64,000 nt of DNA from Streptomyces sp. PCS3-D2 (GCF_000612545.2 NZ_CP097800.1:248001-312000), one strand, 5' to 3'. Positions 45,789 to 54,746 are shown, numbered from the stretch's first letter. Numbers and translations are program-made. The notes: generated from the letters alone by a model not told the origin.

Positions 45789-46979
45789 TCACATGCCGTC
45801 CGTGAACAGCAGTCGGCCGGGGCTGCCTGCGTCGGTGCCGGTCAGGACGTCCTCGGTGGCCTTCTCCACGAGCCACCCGGCGACCTCCTGCGGGGCGGCC
45901 GCCGGATGGGCCGCCTTGTAGAGGGCGCCCGCTCCGGTGACGTGCGGGGCGGCCATGGACGTGCCGTCGAGGGCGATGGTGCCGCCGCCGAGCAGTGCGG
46001 AATCGATCTGCTCGCCGGGGGCGTGGATCTCCACGCACTCGCCACGGTTGGAGAAGCGGGACTGCTCGTCGCGCCGGCTGCTGGCGGCCACGGTCACCAC
46101 CCGCTCCGCCGAGGCCGGGGAGACCGTGCAGGCGTCGGCCGCCGCATTCCCGGCGGCGACGACCGGGAGGGTGCCGGCCTCGGCCACGGCGGTGGCGGCC
46201 CGGTTGACGGCCTCGGAGCGGCCACCGCCCAGGGAGACGTTGAGTACAGCGGGCTGCCGGGCGTTCGCCGCCACCCAGTCCAGTCCGGCGATGACCGCCG
46301 AGTGGTCGCCCCGGCCGTCGCAGCCGAGTACGCGGACGCTGACCAGGCGCACGGAGCGTGCGACGCCGTACGTCCGGCCGCCGATGGTGCCCGCGACGTG
46401 GGTGCCGTGGCCTTCGCAGTCCTGGCCGCCACCGCCGTCCCCGACGGCGTCGAAACCGGGCTCGGCCCGGCCCTCGAACTCGGGGTGGGAGTAGTCGATG
46501 CCGGTGTCGAGGACGTAGGCCGTCACGCCGGCGCCGTCGCCGCCGGTGGTGAAGTGACCGTCGAGCGGGAGGGTCCGCTGGTCGATGCGGTCCAGGCCCC
46601 ATGTCGGTGCAGGGGCCCGGGCGGTGGACGGTGCGGCCGGGCCGGGCGGCGTCGGTGGGGCCGAGATCTCCGCGTCGGCCTCCACCGAGCGCACCCCGGG
46701 GGTGGTGCGGACGTCGTCCAGCTGGCCGGGGGTCAGCGGCACCGCGAAGCCGTTCATCGCCGATTCGTAGACGAAGGTGGGCTCCAGTCCGAGCCGGTGT
46801 GCGAGGGCGCCGGCGTCCACGTCGTCGTCGAGGCTGACGATGAACGCGCCGGGAACCGCGGCGGCGGGCAGCAGGAGCGGAGCCGGCACGGGTTCCGGAA
46901 CGTCCGCGGCCGCGGCGCCGGCGCGTGCGGGGGCAGCCGCGATCAGGGCGGCGACGGTCAGGCGGACGAGCAGGCGCAT
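45789..46979 (-). CDS. Secreted S8 (subtilisin-family) serine protease
   Basis: 396 aa from the ATG at 46979 after GGGGAG. Signal peptide (RLLVRLTVAALIAAAPARAGA), I9 inhibitor propeptide (GAFIVSLDDDVDAGALAHRL...MNGFAVPLTPGQLDDVRTTPGVRSVEAD), then the catalytic domain: Asp in YVLDTGIDYSHPEF, His in GHGTHVAGTIGG, oxyanion Asn in VVAAGNAAADAC, Ser in LDGTSMAAPHVTG. No C-terminal extra domain. Extracellular proteolysis of proteinase-K type. Confidence 0.95.
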   Translation of the reverse strand: MRLLVRLTVAALIAAAPARAGAAAADVPEPVPAPLLLPAAAVPGAFIVSLDDDVDAGALAHRLGLEPTFVYESAMNGFAVPLTPGQLDDVRTTPGVRSVEADAEISAPPTPPGPAAPSTARAPAPTWGLDRIDQRTLPLDGHFTTGGDGAGVTAYVLDTGIDYSHPEFEGRAEPGFDAVGDGGGGQDCEGHGTHVAGTIGGRTYGVARSVRLVSVRVLGCDGRGDHSAVIAGLDWVAANARQPAVLNVSLGGGRSEAVNRAATAVAEAGTLPVVAAGNAAADACTVSPASAERVVTVAASSRRDEQSRFSNRGECVEIHAPGEQIDSALLGGGTIALDGTSMAAPHVTGAGALYKAAHPAAAPQEVAGWLVEKATEDVLTGTDAGSPGRLLFTDGM

Positions 46980-47177
46980 GGAGGTACTCCCCGGGAGATG
47001 GGCGGTCATCAGGAGACGGCCGCGCCCTCGCCGGCGTCCAGGTGCGGCCTCCCTCTCCTTCGGACAGGGCCCGGGCGGGCTTGAGGAGCCGCCCTCACAT
47101 GGCCCAGCACTCCTGCCGGGCCCGGCCTCGGACCGGGCGGTCACGACCGGGGCGGCGACCGCCCTCCGCTCGCCCGG

Positions 47178-47218
47178 CACCGGCCGTTCTCCCGCCGAGG
47201 GCGGGAGAACGGCCGGTG
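47178..47218. terminator. Terminator of the VWA operon
   Basis: CACCGGCCGTTCTCCCGC, loop CGAGG, GCGGGAGAACGGCCGGTG: a perfect 18-bp stem 9 bases beyond the stop of the minus-strand membrane-protein gene. Confidence 0.9.
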
Positions 47219-47226
47219 AGCCGGGG

Positions 47227-48030
47227 TCAGGCGCCGGGCGGCACCCGGGACGGGCGGCCCCGGCCGCGCGTCAGGGAGTAGCCGAAGATGCCCGCGAGGG
47301 CTCCGAGCACTCCGCCGGCCGCCGTCCAAAGCCAGCGGTCGGACCACCAGCCGCCGGACCAGCCGTCCTCCGGGTCGCGCAGGGAGCCGGTCACCGTACC
47401 GGCGACCAGCGGTTCGGCGAGGGCCCCGTCCACCGCGAAGGCGCCTCCCTGCTCCCGGGCGTCGGCCTCGACGGCCACGCGCACCGGCAGGCCCAGGTCC
47501 TCCTCCGGCAGGTCCACGACCGTCAGGCGGACGTAGTAGCTGCCCGGGAGCGGGTCGTTGGCCCACGGCTCCGCTCCGGCGCGTACCGTGCGCAGGGTGC
47601 AGGACAGCTCGACCGAGGCCGCCTCCTTGGCCGCCGCCCTGCTCTGCATGCCGTACGTGCAGGCCTGCCGGCGGCGGAGCCCGTCGTACACGTCGAGCCG
47701 CCAGGTCGAGGTGCCGTGCCGGGCGGCGGACTCGGGCAGGGTGACGTCGGCCTTCACGGTGACGCGCTGCTGGGCATCGACCGGAAGCACCCAGTACAGG
47801 TAGTCGCCGCTGGAGGCGCCGGCCGTGGCCTTCTGGCCGGGCCACAGCGGTGTTGCGGTGCGGAAGCTCGTGCCCGCCTCGGTCGGGGCGGCGGCCCCGG
47901 CGGTGTCCTTTCCGGGGGTGGCACTCGGCGACGGGGTGTCGGCGATGGCCGTACCGGCGGCCGTACCCGCCACCGCGAGGGCGGCGGCCGCCGCGAGCAG
48001 GCCTGCGGCCAGTCTGCGTACGGTACGCAT
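47227..48030 (-). CDS. Secreted/membrane-anchored protein, partner of the VWA protein
   Basis: 267 aa, ATG at 48030 after GGAGGA, overlapping the stop of the VWA gene by one base. Signal peptide (RRLAAGLLAAAAALAVAGTAAGTAIA), a beta-rich outside domain (TSFRTATPLWPGQKATAGASSGDYLYWVLPVDAQQRVTVKADVTLP...WRLDVYDGLRRRQACTYG) and a C-terminal helix (WTAAGGVLGALAGIFGYSLTRGRGR). The beta domain recalls bacterial pre-peptidase C-terminal folds. It forms a two-gene unit with the VWA protein; function unknown. Confidence 0.8.
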   Translation of the reverse strand: MRTVRRLAAGLLAAAAALAVAGTAAGTAIADTPSPSATPGKDTAGAAAPTEAGTSFRTATPLWPGQKATAGASSGDYLYWVLPVDAQQRVTVKADVTLPESAARHGTSTWRLDVYDGLRRRQACTYGMQSRAAAKEAASVELSCTLRTVRAGAEPWANDPLPGSYYVRLTVVDLPEEDLGLPVRVAVEADAREQGGAFAVDGALAEPLVAGTVTGSLRDPEDGWSGGWWSDRWLWTAAGGVLGALAGIFGYSLTRGRGRPSRVPPGA

Positions 48031-49307
48031 CAGTTGGTCCTCCAGACGGAGATGCGCCAGCGGGAGATCCATCCCCACACCAGTCCGGCCAACAGTCCGG
48101 CCAGCACCAACACGGCCAGCGTCCACCAGCCGCGCCCGAGGCCGAAGGCCGCGGCGTCGGAGGCGTCACGCGGGCCGTCGACCAGGTCGATGGTCAGCTC
48201 GACGGGCATGCCGGGAGTGGTCTTCACGGAGGCGGGAGCGGAGAAGGAGTTGCTGACCTGGAGGCAGACGGTTTCGGCCGCGGGCTTCGCGTCCGAACCG
48301 GTGTCGTCGGTCTCGGCCTTGGGGTAGCGCAGGCCGGTGGAGAGGACGTCGGTGCGGCCGTCGCCGGCCTCCGAGCCGCGGACGATCTCCCGCCCGTGGA
48401 CGGTCGTGGCGCGCAGCAGGACGCCGTAGTCGTTGTTGACCGCCCTGTCGGCTCCGATGCTCACCGAGGCGCGCAGTTCCTGGCCGGGCAGCACGTCCAC
48501 CCGGTACCAGCGGTGCTCGCCGAAGGTCTCGCGGTCGCTGTAGAGACCGGCCTTGAGCTGCGGGGCACTCGCGCACTGCTTCGCGCCCTCGGTCGCCACC
48601 GGGTTGACGACCGGGTCGGCGGCCCGGTCAACGAGTTGGCGGACCCGGCCGGAGAGGTCCGCCTTGTGCTGGACGGAGGTGTAGGTACCGCCGGTGGCTT
48701 CGGCGATGCAGGTCAGCTGGGCCCGGGTCTTGGCGTCGGGAACCAGGCCGAGGGTGTCGATGACCAGGTGGATGCCCTTGGCCGCGATGTCGCGGGCCAC
48801 TTCGCACGGGTCGAGCGGGGCACAGGTGTCCTCGCCGTCGGTGATGAGCACGATCCGCTTGGTGGCGTTGCCTCCCTCCAGGTCCTGGGCCGCGCCGAGC
48901 AGGGCCGGCCCGATCGGGGTCCAGCCGGTCGGGGCGAGGGTCGCCACGGCGGTCTTGGCCTCGGTCCGGTCGAGGGGGCCCACCTTGTAGAGCTGCTTGG
49001 TGTCCTTGCAGCCGAGCGTGCGGTCGTCACCCGCGTAGTCGGCGCCCAGGGTCCGTATCCCGAGCTGGACTTCCGCGGGGACGGCGTCGATGACCTCGTT
49101 GAAAGCCTGCTTCGCGGCGGCCATGCGGGACCCGCCGTCGATGTCGTTGGTCCGCATGGAGCCACTGACGTCCAGGACGAGGTCGACCTTGGGGGGTTCC
49201 TTCGCCGCCGGTCCGTCGGCGGCCGTGGCGCTCGCCGGGAAGAGCCCGACGGCCAGAGCGGCGAACAGGGCGCAGGCCCTGGCCGCGAGCCGTTTTCTTG
49301 TGATCAT
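48030..49307 (-). CDS. Secreted VWA-domain protein with C-terminal membrane anchor
   Basis: 425 aa from the ATG at 49307. Signal peptide (RLAARACALFAALAVGLFPASATA); VWA domain with MIDAS DVSGSM, the Thr region GWTPIGPALLGAA and Asp in VLITDGEDTC; a second beta domain (LYSDRETFGEHRWYRVDVLPGQELRASVSI); membrane helix WTLAVLVLAGLLAGLVWGWI. VWA proteins bind ligands through a metal site. Start and stop are coupled to the next gene, so both probably form one envelope complex. Confidence 0.88.
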   Translation of the reverse strand: MITRKRLAARACALFAALAVGLFPASATAADGPAAKEPPKVDLVLDVSGSMRTNDIDGGSRMAAAKQAFNEVIDAVPAEVQLGIRTLGADYAGDDRTLGCKDTKQLYKVGPLDRTEAKTAVATLAPTGWTPIGPALLGAAQDLEGGNATKRIVLITDGEDTCAPLDPCEVARDIAAKGIHLVIDTLGLVPDAKTRAQLTCIAEATGGTYTSVQHKADLSGRVRQLVDRAADPVVNPVATEGAKQCASAPQLKAGLYSDRETFGEHRWYRVDVLPGQELRASVSIGADRAVNNDYGVLLRATTVHGREIVRGSEAGDGRTDVLSTGLRYPKAETDDTGSDAKPAAETVCLQVSNSFSAPASVKTTPGMPVELTIDLVDGPRDASDAAAFGLGRGWWTLAVLVLAGLLAGLVWGWISRWRISVWRTN

Positions 49308-49411
49308 CGCCGGATCGTATTGAGGATCGTCCGGCAATCCAAAAATGGGGGTGGGGCGGACCGGTCGATATCCGGATGCGGGGTACGGAGCCCCCGTCCT
49401 AGGCTGCGCGG

Positions 49412-49777
49412 ATGAGTACCCGTACTTTCCGTATCACCGTCCGCGGCGCGTTCGACGGACTGACCGACGATCAACGGGCCGAACTGCTCGCCGCCGCGTC
49501 CGAGCACGACATGCTGCGCGCGGAGTTCACGGCCGAGGGGCATCTGACGTACGACCTTGCGGCGCGCCCCTTCTTCACCTTTCGTTTCCTGGACTCGGGG
49601 GAGGCGGAGGAGGACATCCTTGACGCGGCGGCCCGGGCGGAGCTGGCGGCAGAGGCCTGGCTGACGGAGCGCGGCTACGGTTTCAAGCAGCTGCGGTCAC
49701 AGGCGCAGGACCTGTCGCTGGCCCCGCTGGGCAAGCGGGGGCGCCGGGAGGCCGCGCGCGCCGGGGCGCGGGACTGA
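49412..49777 (+). CDS. DUF6204-like protein
   Basis: 121 aa: STRTFRITVRGAFDGLTDDQRAELLAAASEHDMLRAEFTAEGHLTYDLAARPFFTFRFLDSGEAEEDILDAAARAELAAEAWLTERGYGFKQLR. Small soluble protein of a family I recall as DUF6204, common in Streptomyces; function unknown. TAGGCT at 49400-49405 lies 6 bases upstream of the ATG, fitting leaderless transcription. Confidence 0.8.
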   Translation: MSTRTFRITVRGAFDGLTDDQRAELLAAASEHDMLRAEFTAEGHLTYDLAARPFFTFRFLDSGEAEEDILDAAARAELAAEAWLTERGYGFKQLRSQAQDLSLAPLGKRGRREAARAGARD

Positions 49778-49815
49778 CGTCCGGCGAGGAGCCGTCCGGG
49801 CGGGCCTCCGAGGGG

Positions 49816-51447
49816 TCAGCCACGGACGCCCGGGGCGAACACGGTCGCGAGATGTGCGGCCAGTCGCCCCGGGGTCGGCGGGGAGAGCCGGGCGCCGAGG
49901 TATCCGTCCGGGCGCACGAGGAGCGCGGTCGGCGGCCGGGAGGCGTAGATGCGGGCGAACTCGCCGCCGGTGTCGTGGTACGCGGGCAGGGCACCCGGGC
50001 CCGCCGGGGCGTCGGGCGGGGTGTCGGCCGGCAGGACGACGCACGTCTCGACCCGGCCGCCGGAGTACTCCCGCGCCGTCAGGGCGAGTTCGTCGAGGCC
50101 GGTACCGTGGAGCAGGAGGACGTGTTCGCGCCCGCGGAACAGGTCGGCGAGGCGCAGCGGGACGGCCGCGATCGGCGAGGTGAGGCCGCCGCAGTCCGGG
50201 GCCCGGTCGCCGGGACGGGGTCCGGGGCCCTCTCCCGGGGGGTCGGTGACGGGGCTTCCGCGGTAGCCGACGAGCAGTTGGGCCTCGCGCAGGATCAGGG
50301 TGCGGGCGTCCTCGGGGTCGGACTGGACTCCTCGGGCGGAGGCATGGCGCACCGTGCGGCCCACGACCTCCTCGCCGACGGGGCGGCGTTCGGCGTCGTA
50401 GCTGGGCAGGAGGCCGGGGTGGGCGGCGCCGTCGACGGCCAGGGCGAGCTTCCATGCCAGGTTCCAGGCGTCCTGGATTCCGGTGTTCATGCCCTGGGCG
50501 CCGGTCGGCGGGTGGATGTGCGCGGCGTCGCCGGCGATGAGGACGCGGCCGTGCCCGTACCGGTCCACGATCCGGTGGCTGATCCGGAAGACCGAGGACC
50601 AGCGCATGTGCGAGGCGGTGGCGGGGGTCGGCGAGAGCCGGTCCAGGACGGTCTGGATGTCGGCCAGTTGTGGAGCCGGGCCGTTCTGGAGGCCGTGGGC
50701 GACACCGTCGGCGGCCTGTTCGGCCGTGGACAGTTCGGGCGGTACCTGCATGGACATCCGGTAACGGGAGCGGCCCGGCAGCGGGATGCACACGAGTACG
50801 TCGTCCACGGCGCCGGCGGCGTCCAGGTGCATGGCGCGCAGGGAGTACCCGTACGGCAGGTCCCCGTCGGCCTCGACGTCGGCGAGCATGTACTCCTCGG
50901 GGAAGGCGCCGCCCTCGAAGGACAGCCCGAGTCCCTTGCGCACGACGCTGTGGGCGCCGTCGCAGCCCACCAGGTAGCGGGTGCGCAGTTCTTCCTCGGC
51001 GCCCGAGCGGGTGCGCAGCCGGCTGGTGACGCCGTCCGCGTCCTGGCGGAACGAGACCAGTTCGGTGCCGCGTTCGACGGCGGTTCCCCAGCGGGCCAGG
51101 TGCTCTTCGAGGATGCGCTCGGTCTCGTACTGCGGCAGCGCCGCGAAGCGGTAGGGCACTTCGGGCGGCAGGACGAGGTCGATGCGGGGCTGCTCGACGC
51201 CGTTGACGTACGTGAGCTGGCCGCGCAGCGGGACGGCCGCGTCCAGAACGGCGCGGACCATCCCCATCCGGTCCCAGATCTCCAGGGTGCGCGGCTGGAT
51301 GCCCACGGCCTTCGCATAGGGCAGCCGGGCGGGGAGCCTGTCGACGATCCGGCAGGCGACGCCCCTGCGGCGCAGCTCGGCGGCGGCGGTCAGGCCCACC
51401 GGACCCGCGCCGACGACCAGTACGTCCGTCGTGTTGGTGTGCGCCAC
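49816..51447 (-). CDS. FAD-dependent aromatic monooxygenase
   Basis: 543 aa from the GTG at 51447 after GGGAGGCG. FAD motifs: GxGxxG in VLVVGAGPVGLTAAAELRRRG, DG in LVGCDGAHSVVRKGLG, and GDAAHIHPPTGAQGMNTGIQDAWNLAWKL. The thioredoxin-like C-terminal domain of the PheA/TetX/Rox class is present (HDTGGEFARIYASRPPTALLVRPDGYLGAR). Group A flavoprotein hydroxylases act on phenols or polyketides and some inactivate rifamycins. Substrate not deducible. Upstream neighbour is ohr, 115 bp away in the same direction. Confidence 0.92.
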   Translation of the reverse strand: MAHTNTTDVLVVGAGPVGLTAAAELRRRGVACRIVDRLPARLPYAKAVGIQPRTLEIWDRMGMVRAVLDAAVPLRGQLTYVNGVEQPRIDLVLPPEVPYRFAALPQYETERILEEHLARWGTAVERGTELVSFRQDADGVTSRLRTRSGAEEELRTRYLVGCDGAHSVVRKGLGLSFEGGAFPEEYMLADVEADGDLPYGYSLRAMHLDAAGAVDDVLVCIPLPGRSRYRMSMQVPPELSTAEQAADGVAHGLQNGPAPQLADIQTVLDRLSPTPATASHMRWSSVFRISHRIVDRYGHGRVLIAGDAAHIHPPTGAQGMNTGIQDAWNLAWKLALAVDGAAHPGLLPSYDAERRPVGEEVVGRTVRHASARGVQSDPEDARTLILREAQLLVGYRGSPVTDPPGEGPGPRPGDRAPDCGGLTSPIAAVPLRLADLFRGREHVLLLHGTGLDELALTAREYSGGRVETCVVLPADTPPDAPAGPGALPAYHDTGGEFARIYASRPPTALLVRPDGYLGARLSPPTPGRLAAHLATVFAPGVRG

Positions 51448-51562
51448 TGGCGCCTCCCGGCGTGCGGCCCCCGTCGGAGTCGGTCCGACTCCATGGTGGC
51501 CGCACGCCGGGCGTCCGGCATCTCCACCGGTCCCCGGCAGGTTCCCGGCCGGGCGGCCCGCG

Positions 51563-51973
51563 TCACTCGATGACGAGGTCGACCTCGATGTTGCCGCGGG
51601 TGGCACGGGAGTAGGGGCAGACCTCGTGGGCCTGCTTGACCAGCAGGGCGCCGGTCTCACCGGCGAGGGAGTCCGGGAGTTCGACGCGCAGGGTGGCGGC
51701 GAGGCCGAAGCCGGCGCCGTCCTTGAGGATCGAGACCTCCGCGGTGACCGAGGCCTCGCTGGTGTCGACCTTGGCCTGGCGGCCGACCAGGCCGAGCGCG
51801 CTGGCGAAGCAGGCGGCGTAGCCGGCGGCGAAGAGCTGCTCGGGGTTAGTGCCCTGTCCGTTGCCGCCCAGCGCCGGGGGCATGGCCAGGGCGAGGTCGA
51901 TCTGGCCGTCGGAGCTGACGGCGCGGCCCTCGCGGCCGTTGGCGGTGGCGACAGCGGTGTAGAGCGCGTCCAT
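51563..51973 (-). CDS. ohr: Organic hydroperoxide resistance protein Ohr
   Basis: 136 aa. Both redox cysteines are in place: AGYAACFASAL and HEVCPYSRATRGN, with the conserved Arg/Glu environment of the Ohr/OsmC fold (NPEQLFAAGYAACF). Ohr reduces organic and fatty-acid hydroperoxides using lipoylated partners. It is divergent from its MarR-type repressor OhrR with a clear operator between them. Confidence 0.96.
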   Translation of the reverse strand: MDALYTAVATANGREGRAVSSDGQIDLALAMPPALGGNGQGTNPEQLFAAGYAACFASALGLVGRQAKVDTSEASVTAEVSILKDGAGFGLAATLRVELPDSLAGETGALLVKQAHEVCPYSRATRGNIEVDLVIE

Positions 51974-52045
51974 GAGAGTTCCTCTCGCAAGCGGTGAACC
52001 GTGGTGGCGGCCGAGGCCGGCCGCGCCCCATCAGTAGAGCACGCA

Positions 52046-52067
52046 ATTGAGTTGTGCGCAATTCAAT
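52046..52067. promoter_or_regulatory. OhrR operator
   Basis: Inverted repeat ATTGA-x-TTG ... CAA-x-TCAAT over 22 bp in the ohr-ohrR gap. It sits between the start codons at 51973 and 52102, upstream of the -10-like TAGACT (52089-52094) of ohrR. Confidence 0.8.
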
Positions 52068-52101
52068 GCCTCTCCAGGTCTTGCCGGGTAGACTGGCCGG
52101 C

Positions 52102-52611
52102 ATGACCGAGCAACCCACCTCCATCGGCTCCGACCAGGACTTTCTGCGCCTCGACGGGCAGATCTGCTTCGCGCTGAACGCCGCGAGCCGCGCCTTCGGA
52201 GGCCTCTACCGCGTGGTCCTCAAGGACCTGGGGCTCACCTACCCGCAGTACCTGGTGATGCTGGTGCTCTGGGAGCACGGCCAGCTGCCGGTCAAGGAGA
52301 TCGGACAGCACCTGCGGCTGGACTCGGGCACCCTGTCCCCCTTGCTCAAGCGGCTGGAAGCGGCCGGGCTGGTACGCCGCGAGCGCAGCACCGAGGACGA
52401 GCGCTCCGTCCGCGCCCACCTGACCGAGGAAGGTGCGGCGCTGCGCTCCCGCGCGGCGGAGGTGCCCCGGCGGATCGCGGCGGCCACCGGTTTCGAGCTC
52501 GCCGAGGTGGCCGATCTCCAGGACCGCCTGGGTCGGCTCACCGCCGCGCTGGACGCCGCCGTGCCCCTGGCGGAGGTGCAGGAGGCGGCCCAGGGTCCAC
52601 GGGAGGCGTAG
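52102..52611 (+). CDS. ohrR: MarR-family organic peroxide sensor OhrR
   Basis: 169 aa from the ATG at 52102, seven bases after TAGACT, so probably leaderless. The peroxide-sensing Cys is in LRLDGQICFALNAASRAF, as in OhrR proteins; the Tyr pair follows (GGLYRVVLKDLGLTYPQYLVML). Winged helix: VKEIGQHLRLDSGTLSPLLKRLEAAGLVRRERSTEDERSV. Oxidation of the Cys releases the protein from the operator and derepresses ohr. Confidence 0.94.
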   Translation: MTEQPTSIGSDQDFLRLDGQICFALNAASRAFGGLYRVVLKDLGLTYPQYLVMLVLWEHGQLPVKEIGQHLRLDSGTLSPLLKRLEAAGLVRRERSTEDERSVRAHLTEEGAALRSRAAEVPRRIAAATGFELAEVADLQDRLGRLTAALDAAVPLAEVQEAAQGPREA

Positions 52612-52662
52612 CCGCCGTCCGCGACGGACACTGGGGCCACCCCGTGCGGCAGGAGGTGGCCG

Positions 52663-53697
52663 ATGGACCCGGCTGCGGCGCTGGACCGGATCGCGTTCCT
52701 GCTGGAACGCGCGCAGGCGCCCGGCTACCGGGTGCGGGCGTTCCGCACCGCGTCCGCGGTGGTCGTGCGCCTGGGGCCCGAGGAGGTGGCGGAGCGGGCC
52801 GCCGCCGGCTCCCTGGAGGCGGTCAAGGGACTCGGCCCCAAGACGGCCGCAGTGGTACGGGAGGCACTCGCCGGCGGGGTGCCGGCCTATCTGCGCGGCC
52901 TGGAGGACCAGGCCGCGGCGCTTCCGGAGGGCCCCCCGCCGTCACCGGCCGCCGCCGCACTGCGGGCGGCCCTGCGCGGGGACTGCCACCTGCACTCGGA
53001 CTGGTCGGACGGCGGCAGCCCGATCGAGGCGATGGGCCGGGCGGCTGCCGACCTGGGCCACGCATGGGCCGTGCTGACCGACCACTCGCCGCGACTGACC
53101 GTGGCACGCGGCCTCTCCCCCGACCGCCTGCGCGAGCAGCTGGACGCCGTGGCGGCGCTCAACGCCACCTGGGCGCCCTTCCGGCTGCTCACCGGGATCG
53201 AGTGCGACATCCTGGACGACGGGGCCCTCGACCAGGAGCCGGAACTGCTGGACCGGCTCGATCTCGTGGTCGGCTCGGTGCACTCGAAACTGCGGATGGA
53301 CGCGCCCGCGATGACCCGGCGGATGCTGGCCGCCGTGCGCAACCCGCTGATGGACGTCCTGGGGCACTGCACGGGGCGGCTGGTCACCGGCCGGACCCGG
53401 CCGGAGTCCCGGTTCGACGCCGAGGCGGTGTTCGCGGCCTGTGCGGAAACGGGCACGGCCGTGGAGATCAACAGCAGGCCCGAGCGGCTGGATCCGCCGC
53501 GGCGGCTGCTGCGGACGGCCGTGGCCGCCGGGACCTTCTTCGCCATCGACACCGACGCGCACGCCCCGGGCCAGCTGGACTGGCAGGTCCTCGGCTGCGA
53601 ACGGGCCGTGGAGTGCGGTGTTGCGACGGAGCGTGTCATCAACACCTGGCCGGCCGGCCACCTCCTGGCCTGGACCCGCACCCGCCGGGCCCCCTGA
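52663..53697 (+). CDS. PHP-domain phosphoesterase with HhH (PolX C-terminal type)
   Basis: 344 aa, ATG after GGAGGTGG. Residues 1-75 form the 8-kDa-like HhH part of PolX (LEAVKGLGPKTAAVVREAL); the PHP domain has all metal motifs: DCHLHSDWSDG, LTDHSP, TGIECDIL, GSVHSKL, LGHCTGR, INSRPERLDPP and IDTDAHAP. The DNA polymerase X palm is missing, so this is a nuclease or phosphatase relative of PolX, probably acting on DNA ends. Starts 51 bases after ohrR. Confidence 0.88.
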   Translation: MDPAAALDRIAFLLERAQAPGYRVRAFRTASAVVVRLGPEEVAERAAAGSLEAVKGLGPKTAAVVREALAGGVPAYLRGLEDQAAALPEGPPPSPAAAALRAALRGDCHLHSDWSDGGSPIEAMGRAAADLGHAWAVLTDHSPRLTVARGLSPDRLREQLDAVAALNATWAPFRLLTGIECDILDDGALDQEPELLDRLDLVVGSVHSKLRMDAPAMTRRMLAAVRNPLMDVLGHCTGRLVTGRTRPESRFDAEAVFAACAETGTAVEINSRPERLDPPRRLLRTAVAAGTFFAIDTDAHAPGQLDWQVLGCERAVECGVATERVINTWPAGHLLAWTRTRRAP

Positions 53698-53782
53698 GGC
53701 GCGACCGACCGTGAGGCCGTCGCGGGGGCGGACGTCGCGGGGGCGGCCCGGCCCGGCCGGGCGAACGCCGCCCGCGGGGTGC

Positions 53783-54670
53783 TCACGGGCGGAGCTCGGC
53801 GACCAACAGGACCACGTCGGCCGCGGCCACCGCCATCACCGTCAGGAACGGGAGCTTCCCCGCGGGCCTGCGGGACGCCAGCAGCAGTGCCGCCGCGGTC
53901 GAGCCCAGTAGTGCCCAGCCGTACGCCGTCACCTGCCCCGGCGGTCCGGCGACCAGCGCCGCGGTCGAGCCCAGGACGAGCAGCCCGGCCACCGTGGCCG
54001 AGCGCCGGGCGCCCAGCCGCTGCGGCAGCCCGAGCACCCCGGTGGCCAGGTCGTCGTCGATGTCGGGCAGCACGTTGGCGAAGTGGGCGCCCGCCCCGAG
54101 CAGGGCCGCCGCCGCCATCAGCCACGGCGGCGGCCAGGGCCCACCGGGCAGCCCCAGGGTGACGAAGGCCGGCAGCAGGCCGAAGGCCAGGGCGTACGGG
54201 GCCCAGGAGGCGGCCGTGGCCTTCAGCCGGAGGTTGTATCCCCAGGCGGCCGCCACGCCGACCAGGTGCACCGCGCCGGCGAGCCCGCCGGCCGCCAGGG
54301 ACAGCGGCACACAGAGCAGGAGCGCGACGACCGCCGCCCGCGCCACGGCGGCGGCCGACACCCTACCGGCGACCAGGGGCTTGTCCCTCCGGCCCGAGAC
54401 CAGGTCGCGCCGCAGGTCGGCCCGGTCGTTGCACCAGCCGACCGACAGCTGGCCGGCAGCCACGGCCCCCGCCGCGAGGGCGGCCCCCGCCGGCCCGTGC
54501 CCCGCCGCGACGGCCAGCACAGCGGTGAAGAGCGTGACGGCCGCCGCGGGCAGCGGGTGGGAGGCCGCAGCCAGGGCGGCCAGGGCGCGGGCGGCGCCGA
54601 CCGCGCCGGGGCCCTCGGCATTCTCGGGGCGCTCGGGACGCTGGGCACTCTGCGCGGTTCGCACGGGCAC
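53783..54670 (-). CDS. UbiA-family prenyltransferase
   Basis: 295 aa, GTG start, with TAGCGT 6 bases upstream (54676-54681), hence probably leaderless. About nine membrane helices and both aspartate motifs: SVGWCNDRADLRRD (NDxxDxxxD) and NVLPDIDDDLATG. UbiA enzymes attach a polyprenyl chain to an aromatic or quinoid acceptor. It is divergent, by 76 bp, from a type III PKS operon of phenolic-lipid type, which makes a polyketide phenol a plausible acceptor. Alternatively it serves another pathway. Confidence 0.88.
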   Translation of the reverse strand: MPVRTAQSAQRPERPENAEGPGAVGAARALAALAAASHPLPAAAVTLFTAVLAVAAGHGPAGAALAAGAVAAGQLSVGWCNDRADLRRDLVSGRRDKPLVAGRVSAAAVARAAVVALLLCVPLSLAAGGLAGAVHLVGVAAAWGYNLRLKATAASWAPYALAFGLLPAFVTLGLPGGPWPPPWLMAAAALLGAGAHFANVLPDIDDDLATGVLGLPQRLGARRSATVAGLLVLGSTAALVAGPPGQVTAYGWALLGSTAAALLLASRRPAGKLPFLTVMAVAAADVVLLVAELRP

Positions 54671-54708
54671 GGCGACACGCTAGGCGGCGCCGCGCCCGAA
54701 TCGACGCA

Positions 54709-54719
54709 TTCGTAACGAA
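54709..54719. promoter_or_regulatory. Small palindrome in the UbiA/type III PKS gap
   Basis: TTCGT-A-ACGAA, 27 bases before the PKS start; possible operator for the divergent pair. Confidence 0.4.
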
Positions 54720-54746
54720 GTGTCAGTTCTTTTCTATGGTGACTCA

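Noticed and set aside
51448-51990. N-terminal extension of the flavin monooxygenase to 724 aa
   Set aside because: The added part is an out-of-frame reading of ohr; the Rossmann motif begins right after the GTG at 51447 with a good ribosome site.
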